Origin: Vescimonas cirricatena
Lineage (GTDB): Bacteria; Bacillota; Clostridia; Oscillospirales; Oscillospiraceae
DNA: 15,866 bases
Direction: 5' to 3'
NCBI RefSeq assembly: GCF_020687045.1
Contig: NZ_JAJEPW010000059.1
Span: 1 to 15,866, forward strand
Shown here: positions 6,601-12,700 of the stretch, piece by piece
Numbering within the stretch: the first letter of the stretch is position 1
Layout of the letters: each line of letters begins with the position of its first letter
Notes under the pieces: model-generated
What the model was told of the DNA's origin: nothing
Databases searched by the model: none
The model's input: only the letters and a program-made list of their open reading frames with translations
Position numbers and translations under genes: made by a program

Positions 6601-9211
6601 GACCGCCTATGTCACCGAGGTCAATATCCCCGCCTCCGTCACCAGCCTGGCCAAGGATGCCTTCTATCTGGCCAGCGGCCTGAAGAACATCGTGGTGGAC
6701 GCCAACAACCCCGTGTATGCGTCCTCCAACGGCGTTGTCATGCTGAAGGATACCGGCGATATCTACATCTGGCCCCAGGGCAACGAGACCACCGAGTTCA
6801 CCCTGCCCTCCACCATGACGGAGATCCCCGATAAGATGTTCCAGAACAACACCAGTCTGAAGAAGGTCATCGTTCCCGCCAGCGTCACCAAGGTGGGCAG
6901 CTACGCCTTCTCCAGCTCCAAGATCGAGGAGATCTACTTCGAGGATTCCGCCAACGGCCTGACCGTCGGCACCTTCGCCTTCTACAATTGTCCCAATCTG
7001 ACCAGCCTGCGTCTGCCCTACGGCCTGACCAGCATCGGCGCCAACGCCATTTCCAAGACCGGCCTGGAGACCATTGTCATTCCCGACACCGTCACCGAGA
7101 TGGGCGGCAGCGCACTGGCTTACAACGACAATCTGAAGAATGTCACCCTGTCCAAGAGCATGACCGCCGTCCCCAGCCGGGGCTTCGTGGGCTGCGAAGC
7201 TCTGACGGAGCTGACTCTGCCCGCCTCCATCCAGGATTGCGGCGTCACTGACACCTCCGTGGCCTTCAACGACTGCACCAGCCTGCAGAACATTTATGTG
7301 GCCGACGGCTCCCTGTACTTCAAGAGCGTGGACGGCGTCCTGTTCGATAAGAACGGCGCGAACCTCCGCTACTATCCCGAGGGCCGCACCGCCGAGAGCT
7401 ACCGCATCCCCGAGGGCACCATCCGCGTGGGCGGCAACGCCTTTGCCGGCAACCTGTTCCTCAAGAGCGTCAGCTATCCCACCACCCTGGAGCGCATCGG
7501 CACCAAGGCCTTCTTCGGCTGCGAGAACCTGAAGGATTACTACTTCAACGGCATGACCGCTCCTCTGCTGGAGACCACCGTTTCCCTGACCGGAGCCTAT
7601 GCCAACGTGGCCCTGTACGCCAACTTCGTGGGCCTGTGGGGCACCACCACTACCGGCGGCTTCGTGTACAACGACTGGGGCCTGAACCTGTACTATCCCC
7701 AGGGCGCTGTGGGCTACACCGCCTATGTCTGGGACAAGTACTTCAACACCGAAAAGGGCAGCGTCAACATCATGGACGAGAGCTACTTCACGCCCACGGA
7801 CCTGACCGTCACGGAGACCGGCGTCCGCAACGCCCTGCTGACCTGGACCGCTGCCAAGCAGTCCAACGCCGAGGATATCGTCTATAAGGTGGAGCGCAGC
7901 GTGGCTGCCCACTTCCAGGATGATACCCAGGATACCTGGACCTTCGAGGGCTTCGAGACCCTGGCTGAGGGCCTCACTGAGTGCACCTATACCGATACCA
8001 CCACGCTGCCCTTCGGCCGCAGCTATGCTTACCGGGTCACGGCTTACAGCCTCACCGGCGAGACCGGCCCCGCAGCCATCGGTTATCTGTATATTGATGC
8101 CGACCCCAACAACGCCGATGAAATGGCGGTGCTGGAGCTGATCAAGAAGATCGAGGCCCTCAAGCCCATCGAGAATCTGACCAAGGAGGACGAGGCTTAC
8201 CTGCGCCAGCTGCTGGCCGAGTACAACGCCCTCACCGACGCCCAGAAGGAGCTGGTGTATAACTACGCCACCCTGCTGGCCGCTCTGGAGAAGGTGGGCC
8301 ACAACCCCGAGCTGAAGAACGCCAAGCCCGCCACCTGCACCGAGGACGGCTACACCGGCGATGAGGTCTGCAAGATCTGCGGCGAAGTCATCACCAAGGG
8401 CGAAGTCATCCCCGCCACCGGCCACAAGACCGAACTGGTGGGCGCTAAGGCGGCCACCTGCACCCAGGACGGCTACACTGGCGATGAGGTCTGCACCGTG
8501 TGCCAGGAGGTCGTGAAGAAGGGCGAGGTTATCCCCGCCACCGGCCACAAGACCGAACTGGTGGGCGCTAAGGCCGCCACCTGCACGGAAGACGGCTACA
8601 CCGGCGACCAGGTCTGCACCGTCTGCGGCGAGACCGTGAAGAAGGGCGAGGTCATCCCCGCCACCGGCCACAAGACCCAGCTGGTGGGCGCTAAGGCTGC
8701 CACCTGCACCGAGGACGGCTACACCGGCGATGAGGTCTGCACCGTGTGCGGCGAGACCGTGAAGAAGGGCGAGGTTATCCCCGCCACCGGCCACAAGACC
8801 CAGCTGGTGGGCGCTAAAGCCGCCACCTGCACGGAAGATGGCTACACCGGCGACCAGGTCTGCACCGTCTGCGGCGAGACCGTGAAGAAGGGCGAGGTCA
8901 TCCCCGCCACCGGCCACGACACCGAACTGGTGGGCGCTAAGGCGGCCACCTGCACCCAGGACGGCTACACTGGCGATGAGGTCTGCACCGTGTGCAACGA
9001 GACCGTGAAGAAGGGCGAGGTTATCCCCGCCACCGGCCACCATTATAAGGATGGCAAGTGCACCGACTGCGGCGAGACCGACCCCAACTACAAGCCCGCC
9101 GTCAAGACCGGCGACGACAGCAACACCACCCTGTGGGTCATGCTGCTGACCGTCTCCGCTCTGCTGGCTGCCGCTGTGGTGGTCCTGCCCCGCAAGAAGC
9201 ACACCCGCTGA
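692..9211 (+). CDS. Giant surface subtilisin-like protease with BspA-type leucine-rich repeats
   Basis: A 2839-residue secreted serine endopeptidase of family S8, of the cell-envelope (lactocepin / C5a peptidase) type. Domains read from the sequence: signal peptide 1-30 (MKKTR start, cleavage near AMA-AEL); I9-like propeptide about 80-180; catalytic core about 205-703 with Asp218 (ILDTG), His319 (DHGTHVAG), oxyanion Asn421 (SAGN) and Ser640 (GTSMASP), and a PA insertion about 495-585; Fn3-like domain about 720-858; second Fn3-like domain about 1026-1140; two Big2 Ig-like domains about 1146-1227 and 1235-1329; about 35 BspA-type leucine-rich repeats 1350-2281; Fn3 domain 2368-2472; FIVAR-like helices about 2475-2536; six 41-residue Cys repeats 2537-2782; then KTGD (2805-2808), a hydrophobic helix and RKKHTR. 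The triad is complete, so it should be active. Family members usually have about 1200-2000 residues; the extra length is mostly the leucine-rich region. It has its own promoter and terminator. The substrate is unknown; host or dietary proteins are plausible. Confidence 0.95.
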   Translation: MKKTRMPQRLLALVLVLMMLISVLPVSAMAAELTPSDPETGLTAIDVTNELTDSDRLAIFEENMDSGKVSRSEIPADDEMVKVIVQLDADSLLDVRNRTNASMSMLDFQQTDAAKAQLKDIANLQLSVMNTMESKGIPSSFTFSYTSVVSGFAAQVPYGKIHDIKNIDGVEDVVLCQTYYTDSMGSATLGQALTAAEVAAYSNNTQYQGEGMLIGILDTGLDVNHEAFANAPAVQKLQKSSLSKLLYQISQGEDGKTNITAYSYAALWYAQKHSSSSLVLLTEDDLYKSGKVPFAFDYADADADVIPSADAVEKYGNDHGTHVAGITAGKTVDADGSVTFAGQSPEAQLAIFKVFSDSTNGASTDTILAALNDALLLDVDVINMSLGSNGGFGREAEGDLTTKYYDLVKSAGILLNCSAGNSYSSSQGGAKGDFTSVSDPDTGIISSSSSYDAALSVASVNANETAAFVTAQGRVPYQDVSGHDFTALLLGNDSSRTYEYVMVPNTGDTADYQGLDVTGKIAVVMRGGLSFEQKQLNAASAGAAGCIIYNNRDGYLLNMAVDNYKIPTVCISLANGQMMEAAQEKTLTVSKTEKGSVAMSDFSSWGPLPSLSLKPEITAPGGSIYSSLPFAQYGYMSGTSMASPYLAGVSAAALQYVNTLMPGASDTDKQLLVNRLLMSTADILYDENGVAYSPRKQGSGMVNLAEAVTTPAYLYVRGQDKTKIELGDDADQLGVYKLSFVVKNLTGSALSYDVNTTVQTESTTSDGLYIAQKGYVLSADTSAIKVSGGALSGSTVTVPANGEATVTVTVRLSDADRAYLAKFPNGIYVEGFVELTNNDDPALSVPFLGFYGDWTKAPIFEDADIYNGLDEKMYATNVAGVYAMMYVVKLGMYPFVVPEGYDTPSTSADKICVDLGGGNGVSNLYYLQAGLLRAAKTTNVTITDSDTGEVYLNSDGLNVRKAMYNSSSAAVRPGYVGEIFPPLTGIHLIPNNTRMTYTAAAYVDGFDVQDNLKNTYSFNFTSDGEMPYIVDRENLQFRTGDDGRKYLDVTLADNFCLAGATLYSTQWKTNVNNGKKEMSIGSNYYDGIIPALKADGTSPRAYEEYTYTFDVTDFYQKLLQGTFYVVAYDYAMNQCAYRVTLPENAVTKITLDQTAVTLPQKGYVQLNATVTPDDATDQNLVWSSSDSSVAEVKNGIVAAKAPGTATITVKSSVWTDVKAQCQVTVTDEVGADVPMSEFLLNTSSVTMLAGTTYTNVRLYGYAPFYATDLNLEWTSSDESVVTVEPNGEGDELTQYAKLTALKPGTATVTAKAKNGTASYDLAVTVTEATGSGSFNIVGDTLVSYSGTESTVTIPDGVRVIGENAFKNNDYILNVICPDSLEEIGYRAFYDCDNLQSVSLPETMKVINEGAFYYCKNLKTLGHTDDGVLPKGLTSMGVKAFYFCEALEGDLVIPEGVTSLSAGIFYNAYALTSITIPDTVTSMDANGDQFANCTAVTSVTLSKNLTELPKTAFFTCKSLKHLPDLSNVTSVGTSCFAGCAALEEMVIPESLTFIGANAFARSSLTEITVLGDPTGLDSAFYNSLNLTTFVAPKLTTTGKQMFQGCTALVNFIVPDNVTLIGERAFQGCTNLKTLTFPASYKAETLSFGLTPFVSCPAFEGYVIEDGASIVRTEDGTLLAGGGKVLVSLPQDFKGTSYTVPDGVETISDYLFYKNTTITSVTLPASLKKIGTAAFQGCTKLTSIALPDGFTTLGEHAFDGCSGLKTVTFGQSLTAVPAYAFSNCSALTAVDLPATVETVGDYAFRGCAKATALSLKEGLTSIGSNAFYGWKALKAITIPQSVTSLGGSAFYDCNAAASIDCGSLTVIPDRAFYNAKAVKTVKLSDNVTSIGERAFYSCSLLETINWPSQLKTIGRQAFYYARKLQNLDFSGTQLESIGNSAFYQPYEARTLAFPGTLQSIDSKAFAYLNYNKTAYVTEVNIPASVTSLAKDAFYLASGLKNIVVDANNPVYASSNGVVMLKDTGDIYIWPQGNETTEFTLPSTMTEIPDKMFQNNTSLKKVIVPASVTKVGSYAFSSSKIEEIYFEDSANGLTVGTFAFYNCPNLTSLRLPYGLTSIGANAISKTGLETIVIPDTVTEMGGSALAYNDNLKNVTLSKSMTAVPSRGFVGCEALTELTLPASIQDCGVTDTSVAFNDCTSLQNIYVADGSLYFKSVDGVLFDKNGANLRYYPEGRTAESYRIPEGTIRVGGNAFAGNLFLKSVSYPTTLERIGTKAFFGCENLKDYYFNGMTAPLLETTVSLTGAYANVALYANFVGLWGTTTTGGFVYNDWGLNLYYPQGAVGYTAYVWDKYFNTEKGSVNIMDESYFTPTDLTVTETGVRNALLTWTAAKQSNAEDIVYKVERSVAAHFQDDTQDTWTFEGFETLAEGLTECTYTDTTTLPFGRSYAYRVTAYSLTGETGPAAIGYLYIDADPNNADEMAVLELIKKIEALKPIENLTKEDEAYLRQLLAEYNALTDAQKELVYNYATLLAALEKVGHNPELKNAKPATCTEDGYTGDEVCKICGEVITKGEVIPATGHKTELVGAKAATCTQDGYTGDEVCTVCQEVVKKGEVIPATGHKTELVGAKAATCTEDGYTGDQVCTVCGETVKKGEVIPATGHKTQLVGAKAATCTEDGYTGDEVCTVCGETVKKGEVIPATGHKTQLVGAKAATCTEDGYTGDQVCTVCGETVKKGEVIPATGHDTELVGAKAATCTQDGYTGDEVCTVCNETVKKGEVIPATGHHYKDGKCTDCGETDPNYKPAVKTGDDSNTTLWVMLLTVSALLAAAVVVLPRKKHTR
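4739..7534 (+). repeat. BspA-type leucine-rich repeat region (about 35 units)
   Basis: Residues 1350-2281 of the gene 1 product are repeats of about 23 residues with the pattern (S/T)(V/I)x(I/L)PxxVxxIGxxAFxxCxxLx, characteristic of the BspA family (LRR_5 type). I count about 35 units by eye. Three longer units each contain an inserted segment with a DG-start hairpin (near residues 1673-1705, 2014-2045 and 2211-2245), splitting the array into blocks. The units diverge at DNA level, so the array is old. In other bacteria this family binds host matrix proteins or other cells; binding here is inferred. Confidence 0.9.
8300..9037 (+). repeat. Six tandem 123-bp repeats (41-residue Cys/His module)
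   Basis: Six uninterrupted units of 41 codons start at 8300, 8423, 8546, 8669, 8792 and 8915. Each unit reads roughly H-K-T-E-L-V-G-A-K, then ATC-T-E-D-G-Y-T-G-D, then VC-x-VC, then KKGEVIPATG. Each has three Cys (one single, then C-x2-C) and one His. A seventh, truncated unit (HHYKDGKCTDCGE) follows. Units 3 and 5 are almost identical in DNA, and units 2, 4 and 6 share other variants, giving a 246-bp higher-order period. This module is common in surface proteins of gut Clostridia; I know of no proven function. It probably acts as a spacer to the anchor. Confidence 0.93.
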
Positions 9212-9220
9212 ATATGACGC

Positions 9221-9241
9221 CTGTCTCTGATCCGGAGACAG
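9221..9241 (+). repeat. Small stem-loop after gene 1 stop
   Basis: CTGTCTC (9221-9227) pairs with GAGACAG (9235-9241) around a 7-nt loop, 10 bases after the stop codon. No T-run follows. It precedes the stronger terminator hairpin and may protect the 3' end of the message. Confidence 0.5.
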
Positions 9242-9251
9242 AGTGACCCGC

Positions 9252-9294
9252 GAGACCCGGAGACCGGAAACGGCCTCCGGGTCTCCGGCATTTT
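9252..9294 (+). terminator. Rho-independent terminator of protease gene 1
   Basis: GAGACCCGGAG (9252-9262) pairs with CTCCGGGTCTC (9275-9285). After one mismatch, CCG (9264-9266) pairs with CGG (9271-9273) and closes a GAAA tetraloop. The T-run (TTTT, 9291-9294) is short and offset by five bases from the stem, so termination may be incomplete. Gene 2 nevertheless has its own promoter. Confidence 0.7.
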
Positions 9295-9621
9295 GTACAA
9301 AAATTGTTCACAATCCGGACTCGCTAAAACATGCAAATAAATTATTACTGCGCAAAATTCTGCCGACAATAATAGACACTGTGTCGAATTGAACGATGAA
9401 TGGTGACGCAAAAGCAACATGAACGATGAACTGCGCTGTTTTTAACGATTTAGTACGGTAACGCTTAATACACTGATGTGTTAAAATGACCAACTTGGTT
9501 TATACATAAATCCTGATTTGTGTAAAAACTCACAAAGTGTCGTTATAGCGCGAACAAAGTGCTGATTTTTGTATTTGTCGAAATTTCTATAAATTTTGTG
9601 GCAAATTACACGACTTTTTCA
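9295..9621. other. AT-rich noncoding spacer between the two protease genes
   Basis: No gene is apparent. The base composition is far more AT-rich than the genes on either side. It contains TGAACGATGAA twice (9390-9400 and 9420-9430), ACAAAGTG twice (9532-9539 and 9554-9561, 22 bp apart), and inverted repeats ACAC-tgat-GTGT (9470-9481) and TTTGTG/CACAAA (9517-9522 with 9531-9536). Spacings near whole helical turns are what protein-binding sites show, but no regulator can be named. The whole stretch is best read as the upstream control region of gene 2. Confidence 0.6.
9390..9430. repeat. Direct repeat TGAACGATGAA, 30 bp apart
   Basis: An exact 11-bp sequence occurs at 9390-9400 and 9420-9430, start-to-start distance 30 bp, about three turns of the helix. 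It lies about 230-270 bp upstream of the gene 2 transcription start. It could be a paired regulator site or a by-product of a local duplication. Confidence 0.45.
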
Positions 9622-9650
9622 TTGCACTGGACAAGGAAACATGGTATAGT
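9622..9650 (+). promoter_or_regulatory. Sigma-A-type promoter of protease gene 2
   Basis: TTGCAC (9622-9627) and TATAGT (9645-9650) are separated by exactly 17 bp. TGG just before the -10 provides an extended -10 TGn. Transcription would start near 9657, leaving a leader of about 100 nt. The -10 box sits inside the inverted repeat ATGGT (9641-9645) / ACCAT (9652-9656), a possible operator. In the leader, CCGGTA (9708-9713) can pair with TACCGG (9722-9727). Confidence 0.75.
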
Positions 9651-9735
9651 AACCATAGCTGTATCGGACAGGCCGGCTGATAGGGCATCACGGCGGCCCG
9701 CACCGATCCGGTATCCAACTTTACCGGTATAAACC

Positions 9736-9749
9736 GGAGAAAGAGAGAG
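9736..9749 (+). promoter_or_regulatory. Ribosome binding site of protease gene 2
   Basis: GGAGAAAGAGAGAG is a purine-rich stretch ending seven bases before the ATG at 9757. The best core (GGAGA) is 16 bases away, a little far, so the AGAGAG part may be what pairs. The signal peptide starting at 9757 supports this start. Confidence 0.5.
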
Positions 9750-9756
9750 TACGCAT

Positions 9757-12700
9757 ATGAAACACGCGCATACCCTCAAACGGGCGATGGCAGTGCTTCT
9801 CGCTCTCGTGATGACGCTGAGTCTCGTGACCCCCACCTGGGCCATGAGCAGCAGCTCCGTTGCGACCAAGGGCGAGAACAACGGTATCACCTGGGAAAAG
9901 GTGGACAACATCAAGTTGCCCATCAAGGAAAACGCGGCTGTTGAGGAAGAAGCCCAGCAGCAGTATGCCGACACGGACGTGGTCCGCGTCTCCATCGTGC
10001 TGAGCGACCCCTCCACCTTGGACAAGGGCTTTTCCGCGTCCGACATCGCCTCTGGCAGCAAAAAGGCGATGAAGTATCGCGACAAGCTGGAATCCAAGCA
10101 GGATAAGATGGCCAAGACCATCTCCAAGAAGGCCCTGGACGGCCAGTCTCTGGATGTGGTTTGGAATCTGACCCTGGCCACCAACATCATCTCCGCCAAC
10201 GTTCAGTATGGCCAGATCGAGAAGATCGAGAAGATCAAGGGTGTTGATTCCGTCCTGATCGAGACGCAGTATGAGCCTTGCGTGGTCAAGGAGTCGGAGA
10301 CCACCGACCCCAACATGGCTACCTCCTCCTCCATGATCGGCTCCAGCGTTGCCTGGGCTGACGGTTACACCGGCGCAGGCTCCAAGGTGGCCATCATCGA
10401 TACCGGCGCTGACACCGATCACCCCTCCCTCAACGGCGCTGCCTACAGCTACGCTGTCAAGGGCCTGGGCATCACCCCCGTCACCGCTGCGGATTACGCT
10501 GACAAGCTGGAGAAGCTCAACGCCCTCAAGAAGAACGGCGACCTGAAGGCCTCCGACCTGTATGTCAGCGCCAAGATCCCCTTCGGCTTCAACTACATTG
10601 ACGCCGATCTGGATGTCACCCACGACAACGACAAGCAGGGTGACCATGGCTCCCACGTCACCGGTATTGCCGCCGGCAACCGCTATATCCAGCAGGCCGA
10701 CGGTACCTTCGCTCCCGCTCTGGATACCGCTCTGACCCAGGGTGTTGCCCCTGATGCCCAGGTGTACACCATGAAGGTCTTCGGTAAGGGCGGCGGCGCT
10801 TACGACTCCGACTACATGGCCGCCATCGAGGATGCCATGATCCTGGGCTGCGATTCCGCCAACCTGTCTCTGGGCAGCGGCAACCCCGGCTATTCCCGCC
10901 AGTCTGACGCCAAGTACCAGGCCATCCTGGAGGCCGTTGTCAACAGCGGTATGGTGGTTGCCATGTCCGCCGGTAACTCCGGCCACTGGTTCGAGAACAC
11001 CCCCTATGCCTATCCCTACGCCGAGAGCGTCAGCTGGGCCACCAACGGCAGCCCCGGCTCCTACACCAACTCTCTGGGCATTGCCTCCGTGGATAACGTG
11101 GGCTCCACCGGCAACTATATTGAGTTCGCCGGCACCAAGATGTTCTACAACGACACCTCCGAGGCTCCCATCCAGCCCATGACCGCTCTGGCCGGTGAGC
11201 AGCGCTTCGTCTATGTGGATGCCGTCGGCAATCCCGAGGACTTCGCCGCTGCGGGCGATGAGCTCAAGGGCGCCATTGCCATGTGCAACCGCGGTGAAAT
11301 CAACTTCACCGCCAAGGGCAACAACGCCGTTGCCGCCGGTGCCATCGGCACCATCGTGGTCAACAACGCGGCGGGCACCATCAATATGTCCACCGACGGC
11401 TACACCGGCACCGCTCCTTACGTCTCCCTGCTGATGTCTGACGGCCAGATCATCAAGGCCAATGCCGAGAAGAAGGAAGCCAACGGCGTGACCTACTATG
11501 TGGGCAAGCTCACCGTGGGCGCCAAGCCCGGCGTGAACGTTCAGACCGCTGATTATTACACCATGAGCGACTTCTCCTCCTGGGGCATTCCCGGCTCCCT
11601 GGAGCTGAAGCCCGAGATCACCGCTCCTGGCGGCAATATCTACTCCCTGCAGAATGGCGGCGGCTACCAGAATATGTCCGGTACCTCCATGGCCTCTCCC
11701 CAGGTTGCCGGTATGGCCGCTGTGGTGGCCCAGTACATCCGCGCCAACAAGCTGACGGAGAAGACCGGCCTCACCGCCCGCGCTCTGGCTCAGTCCCTGC
11801 TGATGTCCACCGCTGTCCCCATGTATCAGGATTACGGCGAGGGCAAGTATGGCTACTATTCCGTTATGCAGCAGGGCGCCGGCCTTGCCAATGTGGGCGC
11901 TGCCGTTTCCGCCGGCACCTACATCAAGATGGATAAGAACGCCAACGCCGGCGCTGCCGACGGTAAGGTCAAGGTGGAGCTGGGCGACGATCCCGCCCGC
12001 ACCGGTGAGTATAACTTCGGCTTCACCATCTACAACCTGAAGGATGCTGCGACTTCCTTCAACCTCAGCGCCGATTTCTTCACCCAGAATGTCCTCACCA
12101 ATCAGTTCGAGGACGGCTCCGAGGTGAACTTCGAGCATACCTACACCGCTTTGCTGTCCTCCAACGTCACCTGGACCGTGGACGGCCAGATGGTGGAGAT
12201 GACCGCTCCCGAGGGTCTTGCCAACTGCGACTTCAACGGCGACGGCAAGGTCACCAAGGCCGACGGCCAGGCGCTCCTGGACTATGTCACCGGCGTCCTG
12301 GATTCCATCTCCAATAAGGACAACGCCGACTTCGACAACGACGGCAGCATCGACACCTACGATGCTTACCTGTTCTTCCAGCAGCTGAACAAGAGCACCG
12401 TGGAGATCCCCGCAAACGGCAGCATCCATGTGGAAGTCAATGCCAAGGTCCTGGGCCTGGACAAGTATGACAAGGCCAGCGACAACACCGGCACCTATGT
12501 CGAGGGTTATGTGTACGCCGACGAGGTTGCCTCCGCCGAGGGTGTCAAGGGCGACAGCCACTCCATCCCCGTCCTGGGCTACTACGGCAACTGGACCGAT
12601 CCCTCCATGTTTGATATCGGCAGCTATCTGGAGTATCATGAGGCCAAGACCGAGTCCCGTGTGCCCTACATGTACGCCTACAACAAGAACGCCACCAAGT

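Noticed and set aside
8300..9037. CRISPR array
   Set aside because: The repeats are 123 bp, contiguous and in frame within a protein-coding sequence, with no spacers.
4940..9202. A minus-strand open frame of 1420 codons antisense to the leucine-rich and Cys repeats of gene 1
   Set aside because: Same codon-bias artefact; its repetitive sequence simply mirrors the sense repeats.
9182..9211. LPRKK near the C-termini as an LPxTG sorting motif
   Set aside because: It lies after the hydrophobic helix and is its end plus the basic tail. The sorting-like motif is the KTGD before the helix.
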